A model generated the notes under the pieces. It was not told the DNA's origin, searched no databases, and saw only the letters and a list, made by a program, of their open reading frames with translations. Shown piece by piece: positions 42,526 through 53,137 of a stretch of 64,000 bases of DNA. Where the stretch lies: contig OX031065.1 in the NCBI GenBank assembly GCA_943736015.1, positions 24,566,427 through 24,630,426 on the forward strand. Reading direction: 5' to 3'. Position numbers and translations under genes: made by a program. The stretch's first letter is position 1; every line of letters begins with the position of its first letter. Source of the stretch: Tridacna crocea. Taxonomy: Eukaryota; Mollusca; Bivalvia; Cardiida; Cardiidae.

Positions 42526-44682
42526 TCAAACTCTTGACAGAGCATCTGGTATAATGTTATCTTTCCCTTTAATGTGTCTTATGTCAAGATTAAACTCTTG
42601 AAGCAATAAACTCCACCTCAGTAATCTTTGATTCTTATTCTTAAGTTTGTGTAGAAATCTTAAAGGGTTATGACCACTGAATACAACAATTGGTGAAGTT
42701 GAAGAGGTTGAATAAACTTCGAACTGCTGGATTGCCAGAATTAAAGCAAGACACTCTTTTTCTATGGTAGAGTAATTTTTCTGATGTTTGTCAAATTTCT
42801 TAGAAAAGTAACAAACTGGGTGATCAATACCATTATTATCTTCTTGTATAAGAACAGCACCAACATCACTTGCATCAACAGCTAATTTGAAACATTTGTC
42901 AAAATCAGGTGCCAAGAGAACTGGTGCACTCTTTAGTATGGCTTTCAGACGATCAAATGCATCTTGACATTTGTCATTCCATTTGAACTTTGTGCTTTTC
43001 TTTAGTAAATTTGTTAAAGGTTCAGCAATACCTGAGAAATTTTTACAGAATTTCCTATAGTAGCCAGCCATACCAAGAAATCGCATCAGCTGTCTTTTAC
43101 ATTTAGGCACAGGAAACTCAGAGATAGCATTGACTTTAGCTTCTAAAGGTTTAACTTGACCCTGTCCCACAAGATGTCCTAGAAATGTTACAGTAGCATG
43201 ACAAAATTCAGTTTTTGCAAGATTCACAGTCAGTTTCGCTTTACTGAGTCTGTCGAAGAACTTCCTAATTCTTTGAAGATGGTCACTCCAACTGTCTGAG
43301 TAGATGATGACGTCGTCAATATATGCATCACAGCCATCTAATCCACATATAACGTTGTTTATAAGTCGCTGAAACGTTGCAGGAGAATTTTTCATCCCAA
43401 ACGGCATAACTTTGTATTGGTACAGACCGTTTGGAGTAGCAAAGGCTGATACTTCTTTTGCTCTATCAGTCAGTGGAACTTGCCAGAATCCTTTTAGCAG
43501 GTCAAATTTAGTGACATATTTAGAATTTCCAACTTTGTCAATACAGTCATCAATTCTTGGTATTGGAAAAGAGTCTGTTTTTGTCACAGAGTTCACTTTA
43601 CGATAGTCAGTACACATTCTATAGGTTCCATTTGATTTGGGTACTAATATACATGGTGAACTGTAATTACTCTGGCTAGGTTCAATAAAGTCATTTTCCA
43701 GTAAGTATTTTACTTCATCTTGGAGGTATTTCTGTTTCAAAGGATTCATTCTATATGGATGTTGCTTTATTGGTTTAGAATCTTCCACAATGACATCATA
43801 ATAGATTTTATCAGTTCTTGTGGGGATATCAGGAAATAAATGTTCATATTCATGTATCAACTGTTTCAGCTCTTCCTGTTGTGATGGTTCCAAGTGAGAA
43901 AGTTTGTTGTCAAGGTTTCTCAAAATATCCGAATTCTCAAGTTTAGATGGACCAGGATCAGATTTATCATTAAAGTCAGAATTTACTTCAATTTCAAATA
44001 CACTTGATTCTTGTGGGACAGTGTTTACAACTGTAATTGGTTTTGAAATAGAGCTATCTCTGTCAAAGTATTCCTTTAACATATTTATATGACACATTTG
44101 TTTGTTTTTACGCCTTCCTGGAATATTAATTATATAATTTAAATCACTTGTTTTCTTGTCAATAGTGTAGGGTCCAAAATATCTTGCCTGTAGAGGTCTG
44201 CCAGGTATTGGCAAAAGAGCAAGGACTTTGTCACCTGGTTTAAATTTTCTATCAATAACATGGTTGTCATATCTTGCTTTCATTTTGCCCTGAGATGTTT
44301 TAAGATTAGACCTAGCAACCTCACATGCCCTAGACAGTCTATTTCTGAAGTCAGAAACATACTGTAGTAAATTCAAGGGTGTTTCATCATTTGAGAGAAA
44401 TTTCTCCTTCAAAAGTTTTAAAGGTCCACAAACAGAATGGCCAAAAACTAATTCAAAAGGGCTGAAACCAAGAGATTCTTGTACAGATTCTCTGGCTGCA
44501 AATAGTAACAAATGGATGCCCTCATCCCAATCTTTTTCAGTGTCAAAGCAATATGATCTTATCATATTTTTTAATGTCTGATGAAATCTTTCTAAAGCAC
44601 CTTGACTTTCAGGGTGATAGGCGGATGACCTGTATTGCTTGATTCCTAATTCATGCATAACCTGTTGGAATATACCAGACAT
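42526..44682 (-). CDS. pol: Gag-Pol C-terminal part: integrase end, reverse transcriptase, RNase H
   Basis: 718 codons in the same frame as 44704-47244, separated only by a TAG. Residues 1-40 hold the end of the integrase core with catalytic Glu31 (PESQGALERFHQ). 168-174 is a GPY/F-type integrase tail (YFGPYTI). RT follows: SSPCILVPKSNGTYRMCTDY (341-360), KFDLLKGFWQ with Asp394, MPFGMKNSPATFQ, and YIDD at 454-457. RNase H has Asp603 (AVDAS), Glu641 and Asp713 (PDALSR), but the third carboxylate position reads SGH (669-671) where TDH is usual. The frame ends with the stop just before the 3' untranslated stretch. Confidence 0.93.
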   Translation of the reverse strand: MSGIFQQVMHELGIKQYRSSAYHPESQGALERFHQTLKNMIRSYCFDTEKDWDEGIHLLLFAARESVQESLGFSPFELVFGHSVCGPLKLLKEKFLSNDETPLNLLQYVSDFRNRLSRACEVARSNLKTSQGKMKARYDNHVIDRKFKPGDKVLALLPIPGRPLQARYFGPYTIDKKTSDLNYIINIPGRRKNKQMCHINMLKEYFDRDSSISKPITVVNTVPQESSVFEIEVNSDFNDKSDPGPSKLENSDILRNLDNKLSHLEPSQQEELKQLIHEYEHLFPDIPTRTDKIYYDVIVEDSKPIKQHPYRMNPLKQKYLQDEVKYLLENDFIEPSQSNYSSPCILVPKSNGTYRMCTDYRKVNSVTKTDSFPIPRIDDCIDKVGNSKYVTKFDLLKGFWQVPLTDRAKEVSAFATPNGLYQYKVMPFGMKNSPATFQRLINNVICGLDGCDAYIDDVIIYSDSWSDHLQRIRKFFDRLSKAKLTVNLAKTEFCHATVTFLGHLVGQGQVKPLEAKVNAISEFPVPKCKRQLMRFLGMAGYYRKFCKNFSGIAEPLTNLLKKSTKFKWNDKCQDAFDRLKAILKSAPVLLAPDFDKCFKLAVDASDVGAVLIQEDNNGIDHPVCYFSKKFDKHQKNYSTIEKECLALILAIQQFEVYSTSSTSPIVVFSGHNPLRFLHKLKNKNQRLLRWSLLLQEFNLDIRHIKGKDNIIPDALSRV

Positions 44683-44703
44683 AAAATTTGACCCTTGATC
44701 AGA

Positions 44704-47244
44704 CTAAACTGATTTTGGAAGACCAACAAATGTGAAAAATTTTATAAGGGCTTTGACTATTGACTTTGTTTTGATGTTCCTTAAAGGAATAGCTTCAGGA
44801 AAACGTGTAGAAGTACACATAATTGTTAAGAGATATTCATTTCCTGACTTGGTTCGAGGTAAAGGACCAACACAATCTGTAAGTATCCTACTGAAAGGTT
44901 TATCAAAAGCAGGAATAGGTTGTAATTGAGCTTTGGGAATGGTATGGTTGGGTTTACCTACCATTTGACATGTATGGCAAGTTTTACAATATTTAGAGAC
45001 ATCTGATTTGAGACCAGGCCAATAAAAATGAGTAATAATTTTGTGATAGGTCTTGTTTATACCTAGATGACCTGACATAGGACTTTCATGGGCTATACTT
45101 AGTATTTCATGACGATATGACTTTGGAACCACAATTTGGTGGTAAACAGCCCATTCATCATCAGCTGGGACATCAAATGGTCGCCATTTTCTCATAAGAA
45201 TCCCATTCTTCATATAGTAACACATTGGGACCTGTGAAATTTCATCTTCAGGTAAAGCCCTAAAAATCAATTTTGAAATCTCAGGATCAGTTTGCTGTCC
45301 CTGGATAAGCTGTGACTTTGACAGCGTGTCGTGACCTTGGTCAATAGACCGTGGTGATGAATGACAAGACATTGACGAGTCTGTCTGAGTATCAGACAAA
45401 CTGGGATCAAGAGACTTTTTAATCTCATTATTAAAATATTGACCGATAAAAGTATCCGTCAAGTCAATGTCAGAGTTTGAGTTTTTCAAAATGGCCTTTT
45501 TAGCCATAGCTCGGGTAACTGCACAAGAAGGATACAAGTCAGGAATTTCCTGCTCGATAGGGTCATCTGTTTGACCTATATTTGGTGTGTCAGTTACAAG
45601 TGGATTAACCACAACCTTATCTCCAGCTAAGTCATTGCCTAGCAGTAAATGGACACCTTTAAATGGTAAGGAAGGTTTAATACCAATAACCACAGGCCCA
45701 GTAACCAAATCTGATGACAAATTAACATGATGGAGAGGGATATTAACAGTTCCACACTCTACACCCTGAATAAGGACACTAGTACCGGAAGAAGTCTTCT
45801 CAGAAAAAGGCAGTATATCTGCTAAAATAAGAGATTGAGAAGCTCCTGTGTCTCTTAAAATTTTAATAGGGGTAGGTGGGCAATTATCACCTGAAAGTGA
45901 TACAAAACCATTCAACATAAATGGTTCAAAAATCTCCATAGTAGAATCAGACTTTGGTTTTGTGACTATGTCAATTGTATTGGATTTAATAGAAGACTGT
46001 GGCCTTGGTCTAAGAGTGGTGAGCCCTGTTGGTTTGGTTTCATCACTTTCTAACTTCCTTTTTAATTTCAAACATTCAGAAACAAGGTGACCAGGTTTCT
46101 TACAATAGTTACAAGTGGGTCGAGATAAGGGATATTGACTTTTGGTTTCACTAGTAGAATTGGGTTTGGGTGTATTGGATTGACTGGGCATGCCAGATGA
46201 ATTACCAGACGTAAATTTATTTTGGGGATGTGAGGAAGTAGGTTTTGGTTTAGCAATAAAAGAAACTTTATGTGTAAGGTAGTAATTATCAGCCAGACGA
46301 GCTGCTTCTTCTAAAGTTTCAACTTGTTTTTCGTCTAAGAATGTCTTAACATCAAATTGAATACAACGTTTGAATTCTTCAACTAACATAAGTTGTCTTA
46401 GTTTATCATAATTTTGGTCTATTTTCTTAGAACAGCACCATCTATCAAATAACTGTTCTTTGTTTCTAGCAAATTCAACATGAGTCTGGTTGATATCTTT
46501 TTTACAATTTCTAAATTTTTGTCTATATGCTTCTGGGACCAGCTCATAACCTTTGAGAATAAGTTCTTTAACAGTCTCATAATGATGACTTTGTTCAACA
46601 CCTAGTTGTGTATAAATTTCACGAGCTTTGCCTATCAAAACACTTTGCAGAAGTAAAGTCCAGTGCTCTTTTGGCCAATTTAAGTTTTCTGCAACTTTTT
46701 CAAAGTGTAGGAAGTATTTATCAACTTCTTTTTCTTGAAATGGAGGAACAAGCCTAATATGTTTTGTAACATCGAAATTGTATTCAACCTTTTCCTTGGG
46801 CTGATTTGCTCTTTCTTGCATTTCAATTTCCCTCATTCTTAATTGAAATTCTCTCTCCTTCTCTCTCTCTTCTCTTTCCCTTTCTCTTTCCTTCTCTCTC
46901 TCTTCTCTTTCCCTTTCTCTTTCCTTCTCTCTCTCTTCTCTTTCTTCTCTCTGTCTTTCCCTTTCTCTTTCTATTTCTAACTGTCTGATCTGAAGTTTTA
47001 ATTCAAGTTCTTTCGAACATGAAACTGACTGAACGTCAACTATCAGGGGAAGCGCATTTTCATTGAAAATCTCCTCATCAACAAAATATTGTACCAAAAT
47101 GTTCCTAATTTCATGTTTACGCATTGAAGATTTTATTTCAGACAATTTATAGTGCTTAGCAAGATTAAGCAAATCAGTCTTTTTACCTACATTCAGTAAC
47201 TCCACAGACGGTTCAGCCGTAAATTTATCTAAGTCAAAAGACAT
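44704..47244 (-). CDS. gag-pol: Gag-Pol N-terminal part: Gag, protease, integrase (ends at in-frame TAG)
   Basis: 846 codons starting at the first Met, about 170 bp after the primer site. Residues ~15-55 look like a SAP-type helix pair (KLSEIKSSMRKHEIRNILVQ). 92-133 is a charged single-helix stretch built from an 11-residue Glu/Arg repeat. 160-325 is the capsid-like region; 239-325 (YRQKFRNCKK, FDRWCC, LMLVEEFKRCI) follows the SCAN pattern. The zinc knuckle is C378-C381-H386-C391. Protease: LRDTGASQS (463-471) and LLGND. The integrase HHCC region is 719-759 (AHESPMSGHLG, CHTCQ), then the first catalytic Asp790 (ILTDCVGP). It stops at TAG 44704-44706, just before SDQG. Confidence 0.93.
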   Translation of the reverse strand: MSFDLDKFTAEPSVELLNVGKKTDLLNLAKHYKLSEIKSSMRKHEIRNILVQYFVDEEIFNENALPLIVDVQSVSCSKELELKLQIRQLEIERERERQREEREEREKEREREREEREKEREREREEREKEREFQLRMREIEMQERANQPKEKVEYNFDVTKHIRLVPPFQEKEVDKYFLHFEKVAENLNWPKEHWTLLLQSVLIGKAREIYTQLGVEQSHHYETVKELILKGYELVPEAYRQKFRNCKKDINQTHVEFARNKEQLFDRWCCSKKIDQNYDKLRQLMLVEEFKRCIQFDVKTFLDEKQVETLEEAARLADNYYLTHKVSFIAKPKPTSSHPQNKFTSGNSSGMPSQSNTPKPNSTSETKSQYPLSRPTCNYCKKPGHLVSECLKLKRKLESDETKPTGLTTLRPRPQSSIKSNTIDIVTKPKSDSTMEIFEPFMLNGFVSLSGDNCPPTPIKILRDTGASQSLILADILPFSEKTSSGTSVLIQGVECGTVNIPLHHVNLSSDLVTGPVVIGIKPSLPFKGVHLLLGNDLAGDKVVVNPLVTDTPNIGQTDDPIEQEIPDLYPSCAVTRAMAKKAILKNSNSDIDLTDTFIGQYFNNEIKKSLDPSLSDTQTDSSMSCHSSPRSIDQGHDTLSKSQLIQGQQTDPEISKLIFRALPEDEISQVPMCYYMKNGILMRKWRPFDVPADDEWAVYHQIVVPKSYRHEILSIAHESPMSGHLGINKTYHKIITHFYWPGLKSDVSKYCKTCHTCQMVGKPNHTIPKAQLQPIPAFDKPFSRILTDCVGPLPRTKSGNEYLLTIMCTSTRFPEAIPLRNIKTKSIVKALIKFFTFVGLPKSV
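46836..46975 (-). repeat. 33-bp coding repeat in Gag (Glu/Arg helix)
   Basis: About three copies of a 33-bp pyrimidine-rich unit (as read on the + strand) encode EREREREEREK repeats. Confidence 0.85.
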
Positions 47245-47417
47245 GTTTGTTTGTTGCTGGATTCAAGTAGAGAATTGTATTATAATTACTGATTAGTAAG
47301 TTTGACTAACAGGATTTATTAGATTTTATTCAAAATGTGAAAAGCAAACGTCTTTGTCTTATTTTCCAATCGATGGTTAAACCCAAAAGGAAAACGAATG
47401 CGTTAGTCCATTTTCCA

Positions 47418-47435
47418 ATCCCGGACGAGCCCCCA
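47418..47435 (-). promoter_or_regulatory. tRNA-Pro primer-binding site
   Basis: On the - strand TGGGGGCTCGTCCGGGAT, complementary over 18 nt to the 3' end of tRNA-Pro including CCA. It lies 5 nt after the 5' LTR. It is the same primer tRNA as used by murine leukaemia-type retroviruses. Confidence 0.9.
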
Positions 47436-47440
47436 ATTTC

Positions 47441-47943
47441 TGTTACGAGTCAGGCGTAACTAGAAAGTAGAAGCCAGCAACAAACGACAACAATTAACAG
47501 AATTTATTAACAAAAATATCAAATAAACAGTGACAGTATTACAATAGTACAAAACAATACCTTAGACGTTAAATTCAAAAGACAAATTATTCCAGTCTTA
47601 ATTCCAATCTGATCCTGATCCAAACTGAATGTAATCCAAGCACATGAAATAATCCTCACTTTAGTCTAGTCTGATCCGAATCCAAACTGAATGTAATCCA
47701 AGCACTAATTATGACACAAACACAAAATAATCCCCACTGTAGTCTGGCAATCATGTATTAACTAGTGAACACTGAGATGTAAAAAGCTTTTCCTTTTATA
47801 ATAACAGGGAAACTTCCAGAAAATTCATGTTAAAATCAGTTGCATAAAAGAGAATCCAGTTCTAAAAATAGCATCAGGGGAAACCGTTTAAAAATAGATA
47901 CACACATGAACAAAGCTAGGAATAACTGGGTATGTACATAACA
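47441..47943 (-). repeat. 5' LTR of the Gmr1-like element
   Basis: A 503-bp twin of the LTR at 41790-42292. TATAAAAGG at 47792-47800 and AATAAA at 47503-47508 on the - strand. Confidence 0.92.
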
Positions 47944-47947
47944 TTAT

Positions 47948-48947
47948 TCATGGTTTTCTTTAGTTTCATCAAGACACGTTAATCTGAACTATCTTACCCT
48001 AAAACACCCCTGTCTGTGTAATCTAAGAAAAACAGGACAAATTATGATGCACGGCAATCTTTTAGTGAGAAATTTCAGAAATGCTCACAATTTTTTCCAA
48101 ACGGAACATTATTGATAAAGGGTACTAAAAAAGCTAAAATGCGAGAGGGTAGTGTTAAACCAGAACCCGACTGACGTTTTAATTCTAAGGGAAAGTCAAA
48201 GGATTGAAAGTCCTAAACAGCGGATTTGGTGAATAGTTTTTAACATATGATTTATGTAATAAAAATTTAAAACAGTTTTAAAAGTTTTAACAGATTTGAT
48301 GTAATAAAAATTGATCCTTTTGTCACATGTATTACATGTATAATATGTAAGCAATTTGTAGACTAAGTAAGGGCAATTGGAGTCGAAATTGTTCTATCAA
48401 GTGTGCTGTGCAGCAACTGTTATTGTGGCGCCGCTTGAGCGGTGCCACTATATTTTTATTCGGTTTAGTAAAGTGCCTATGGAGGCAGCCATATTGAACT
48501 GGTTCCATGCTTTGTTTTAACATCCATCTTTATCTGCTGTACTTTGATTACCAGATCGGGGTCCATATTAACTTTTTTATTTATTTGTGAGATTTTTTTT
48601 TTTCATATATAATATATTGTACTTTCATTGTTAGATTGATAAAAACCGGGATCGTAGACAAATTAACATCTTCCTTTCGAAAAATAATAAAGATGCATAT
48701 CGAGAAGTCACGTGATAAAAGATTATCTGTCACAAATTTTCGAAGCCACATTTTAACTATCTTACGCTGGAAGAGGTTAAGAGGTATTTTCAAGCTCTTT
48801 GACCCTAGAGTACCCTATATGGTACTTGTGACCCCAGTTATATTGTTGTTCTAGTATTGTATTGATTGTAAAAATATTGTTTTCCTTTCGCAATGGTGTT
48901 TTTAAGACCAGCTAACTGTAACTAGGTCAATGTTGTTCCAGGGTGCC
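47948..48947. other. Intron stretch, nothing certain
   Basis: A small GC palindrome (GGCGCCGCTTGAGCGGTGCC) lies at about 48426. Short overlapping frames near 48581-48854 on both strands have no recognisable domain. Confidence 0.35.
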
Positions 48948-48964
48948 TGACATGACTGGTATCA

Positions 48965-49080
48965 TACAACTCCTCTAGTCTATATAGATATACGGTATCA
49001 TACAACTCTTCTAGTCTATATAGATATAATAAGAACTTCATTCAAGTCTTAATTATAGCTATAAAGAGTGGTTGTATGAT
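48965..49080. repeat. Inverted repeat around GGTATCATACAAC
   Basis: GGTATCATACAACTC occurs near 48958 and again near 48992, both followed by TTCTAGTCTATATAGATAT or similar. The complement GTTGTATGATACC closes the structure at about 49070-49082. Confidence 0.55.
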
Positions 49081-49388
49081 ACCAGACATGGAGCGCGACG
49101 ATTTTCTCCACATATGCAAATATTGGATGGTAAACGTGACTAAATGAGTTACAAGATCAACAATGTGATTCCTACTGAGCTGTCAAACGATCACGTGATT
49201 TCTATAAACGGTTATTACGGCTCAATGCATTGTGCCCTGTTGCAGAAATAACTGGTTTGCGGCGCCATTGATGTTCAGCATCAATATTTTCTTGTTTTAC
49301 TACTTATAAGAGTATTAATTTGATCCAACGATTTTTTTTTTATTTTCTACTGGTATTATATTTAGGACGGTAAACATTCATAGGACTG

Positions 49389-49931
49389 GAAAAAAAACTA
49401 AGATGGTTTTGTAAGTGAAAGTTAGTTGACAAATATATAGAACACTTTAGTTGTTGATTTGTTGATGGGCAAGACTTTAAAAACTGTACAAAATAGGATG
49501 ATAATATATAATTATATTTCTGTAAAAACACAGTGTTAAGGTCTACAGCTGTCAATTAGTTTCAGCCATCATAAGTAAATTTGATCAAAGAGTACAATAC
49601 ATTGCTACTTACACATGTATGCAATGTGAACTTTTTCTGCCTCCTTACTGAACTACATGTACATGTACTTACCAGTGGACAAGGTTTTTCACTTCCCCAA
49701 ATTAAAACCAACTATTTAGATTTTCATACCCTCAGCAAACTCAAAAATGACTTACTGAATTACGTATAGTGGGAAATTCATTTATTAGAAAAGAAGAAAG
49801 AAAGATTTAGAAAAAAAAATATCTAAATTGGTATTTCCTTGAAGTGCTTCTCACCTCTTTGGGTATTATTACATTCTATATATTTGTCAACTAACTTTCA
49901 CTTACAAATCCATCTTAGTTTTTTTTTTTTT
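49389..49931. mobile_element. MITE with ~48-bp terminal inverted repeats
   Basis: AAAAAACTAAGATGGTTTTG, then AAGTGAAAGTTAGTTGAC and AAATATATAGAA at the left, is mirrored at 49872-49931. The interior is non-coding. The ends lie in A/T runs, so no target duplication can be defined. Confidence 0.75.
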
Positions 49932-50529
49932 CAGTTTTGGAAAGCTTTGAGGGAATGGTACTTAATCAATAACATGCGCAATTAACAAGGATTTATATAT
50001 TCAAATCAGTATCAAGATATCATATCTGGTGTAATAGAAATAAACAGAGTGACCTATTGCCAAACTAGCCTACAATTCCATCATCAAAAGCACAAAATTG
50101 CATCATTTTACTGAATATAACTCTACACTTTATATGAAAAGAAATATATATCTGGTAGTATTTATTGCCATTGAATGCAATTATTTGATTTGTGGCATAA
50201 AAACTAAATAACTTGCTATTTAGAACACAAACAATACATATGGAGCCCTCATACTATGTGGTTTGTATTTATAGAGGATAGAAAAAATCTTTAAGAAAAA
50301 CAGAAAAGAAGTCTGGTGTCTTGTTTTCCAACACTGTTTTCATGAGCCCTACAACACAGGACTCATGAAACTTAGGATTTATTGTGTATCAAAGGGCTAC
50401 AAAAAGAAAAATCCGCAAAAGATTTTCCCAATTTAACATTGTATGACATAAAATTCAAGGGTCAAATATAGGCCAGTTTCGGACAAACCATAAGGTATTC
50501 TGGATAATTATTACATATATCTGTAACAG

Positions 50530-51470
50530 TTCTGTTAAATAGCCCTAAAGGCTGAGATTGAACCTATAACCTTCAAGTCCAAACTCCATAGACTAACGCT
50601 CAACTACATTGCTGCAAGAGCTAGCTATATAGCAAGACAGGTAAGTGTACCCTTATACAAACACAAGCTATACATTTAAATCAATCTATGGGATAGACCA
50701 GTATACAACATGATTATGGATCCATGTCAGGTTACCTCAGCATCTGACAACTGGATTTGGGGGAAATTTTGATTTTTTTTTTTCAACGCTTTACTGAACA
50801 CTCATGTTAACCATTAGGCTGCTACGCGCGACTCACTGACCTTTTGCCAACACTGTAGATCAAGAGCAGACTGCAAAGAACATGCAGCCTGCTCTTTGAT
50901 CTACACTGTCCGTCAACGAGATATTTATCGTCCTCAAAATTTCCTTGAAATAGCATTATTTGGGATTTTACTATCGACTTGAATTATCGTATGAGTTATT
51001 CAGCAGGACAAGGGTTAATAACCCTGAAGGAAATAAGCAAATGAAAGCATCATATGACAAGGACAAAGTTCTGGTAGACATTGTTTTCTGCTGTTTGAAA
51101 AGCGTTTTCAGTCGTTAAGTCTTATCATTTAAGTAAGGAATTAATAACGAAATAGCATCAACTTAATTTTCGTTTTTGATTAAAAATAAGTAATTTATTC
51201 ATAGATGGTGACATAGACTAATCTAAAAATTCTTACAAAAATTAACTCCCCTCTAAATGTGGATCTTGGGTCCTGCATGGCTTACTAGTAATGTTTTAGA
51301 ATTGTTACCTTATCATAGCCATTACGTTTTTCTGTGGGAGTGTCCTTAGGTAAGACACTTCAAAGCCCTAGCCTGGTACTGCTGAAACCCTGACTCATAT
51401 AAATAAGCTAGTCTTTAGCATGTATATGACCGAAATTATGTTGAAAGCGACATTAAACGGCATTCAATTA
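50530..51470. repeat. SINE-like fragments and palindrome family C copy
   Basis: 50530-50660 has a tRNA-like head in reverse (GATTGAACCTATAACC, CTAACGCTCAACTAC). 50805-51016 is bounded by GTTAACC and GGGTTAA and has the hairpin GTAGATCAAGAGCAGACTGC with its complement. 51340-51470 ends GCGACATTAAACGGCATTC, as SINE tails do. Confidence 0.5.
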
Positions 51471-51803
51471 ATCAAGTGTGGATCTAACAATGGCTACCTG
51501 CAAGGGTAACCTTTATTCGACATTTCTATCAGCCTCACAAAATGTAGCTCTTAAGTTTTTGAAAACATTGGTAGACAGATTTTTTTTCGTTATTATGAAA
51601 TTCATTTTTCCGCATTCCATAACACAATAACGGATACAATGTGTTTTAACTAAGGTAAGTGTGGCTATATTATCCAATTTTGAAGAATGTTCAGAAAAAC
51701 TGTTGAAACATCTTATCCATTTGGCTGAGGTGTATTTTGCTGAAGTAAAAAACAAGAGTTTTCAGAATGATTAGTGATAGTGGTTTTTGTCTGAGATTAT
51801 GCT

Positions 51804-52045
51804 TTAACTCTTAAATAAACAACAAAATTATAGACTGGTCCTATTTGAAGGCATCTGCAGAAGGAAAAATAAACACTGCTAAAAAACTGGGGTTTTTTTT
51901 GTGTGTGTGTGTGTTTTTTTTTGGGGGGGGGGGGGTAGAAAACATTTGGGGAAAAGGTATTATTACCAGCATTTTCCGATGTTTTTTTTTCAAAGGGCTT
52001 TTTCATCAAGGACATCAAAAGTCAGGATTGCGTCGTAAGGAGTTG
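51804..52045. repeat. Palindromic MITE with homopolymer damage
   Basis: Left arm ACAAAATTATAGACTGGTCC is intact. The middle contains T8, (GT)n, T9 and G13 runs (51893-51935), and the central hairpin is largely lost. Confidence 0.7.
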
Positions 52046-52480
52046 TCATATTGAAAATATCAACAGTTCACCCTAGGGTCTGTAAACATTTGAGCTTAAT
52101 AAAAATACTAAACATGATGACTATATTTTCCTTTATCATAGCATTTTAGCATTTCTAAAATCATCATTAATCATCACAATGCAGCACTCTTTTGAAATAT
52201 GGAAACCTCTGTACTCAGATATCAAGGTTTCGATTTTCAAAACAGTATTCTACAAAACTGTTAAGACAATAAATACAACTCTCCTAAACTTTCATGTAGT
52301 GAGTATAATTGTATAGACTGCAAACAGTTCAAACTAAAACAGAGTGTCTATCGGAGTGGGATTTTACTGTGTTAAGTGATCTGATCTCAATCTACTATTG
52401 CTACAAAGGAAACAAACAGGCCTGAAGTATATGTATAAAGCATGTATTGTTTTTAAACCAGTATGATTAAGTTTAAACCC

Positions 52481-52664
52481 ATACTAAACAATCCTGACTT
52501 TAAGACGACCCTGAGAAAAAAAGACTTTGGGAATATGAGAAAATTATGGTAACCAGCAGTTTTCCTTTTCCTACAATGTCTTCAGACCTTCAGATTGATT
52601 CTGCTATCAGCAAATGCTTTCCATTTGGACAAGTCTTAAATTTTATTGTGTGGTAAAGAGTTTA
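52481..52664. repeat. Palindromic MITE, decayed copy
   Basis: AACAATCCTGACTTTAAGAC at the left, TGTGGTAAAGAGTTTAA at the right, and a partial hairpin around ATGGTAACCAGCAG. Confidence 0.6.
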
Positions 52665-52935
52665 AAAGAAAAGCACACACACACTGAGTCCTCCAAAGGA
52701 AATAGAAACAATGGCTTTTTGAATGTATTTTCCTTCTGAAAGAACAGTCCTTTTCGTGACTATTACACCTAGGAATTCCTTCAAGGGTTCTTTCCAATTA
52801 CTACACAACTTGCAACTAGTTACTAATTTCAAAATGAAATATAAAATCAAACTAGACACTACAATTTGATTGTTCAGATACATTTTTTTTTTCTTTCTTT
52901 TAAAAAGAAAATTCTTGGTTTTACTCCTAATCTAA

Positions 52936-53137
52936 AAACAAGAGGACCATGATGGTCCTATATCGCTCACCTGAGTACCAAGCAGTAAAGATTTACAATG
53001 AAGATAAATACCAATTATCGAAGTGCAAGGCCAAAGCTTTAGGTCTTCTTGGTTTAGATAAGTAGATAATCTTTCTTAACCAAACCCGGTTATATAAGTA
53101 TTTAAGAGAAGTTTGAAAGTGCTCAGGTGAGCTAACT
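52936..53137 (+). mobile_element. Short pearl-type element without a tandem core
   Basis: Both ends are present: AAACAAGAGGACCATGATGG...TATCGCTCACCTGAG and GTGCTCAGGTGAGCTAAC, with only ~110 bp between them. Confidence 0.6.

Larger units (their letters stand above)
41790..47943 (-). mobile_element. Near-intact Gmr1-like LTR retrotransposon (6154 bp)
   Basis: Both LTRs are 503 bp with TG...CA ends and differ at only two positions by eye (CAACAGG/CATCAGG and ACCATTT/ACCGTTT). TTAT lies on both sides (41786-41789, 47944-47947). Primer site, polypurine tract and a single Gag-Pol frame broken by one TAG are present. Domain order is Gag, protease, integrase, reverse transcriptase, RNase H. This order, with integrase before RT, is the hallmark of Gmr1-type Gypsy elements. 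It is inserted in the METTL24-like gene in the same orientation as the gene. Confidence 0.93.

Noticed and set aside
44704-44706. TAG as a programmed readthrough codon between gag and pol
   Set aside because: It lies within the integrase catalytic core, not between Gag and Pol, and Gag, protease and half of integrase are already in one frame upstream. A simple nonsense change is more likely.
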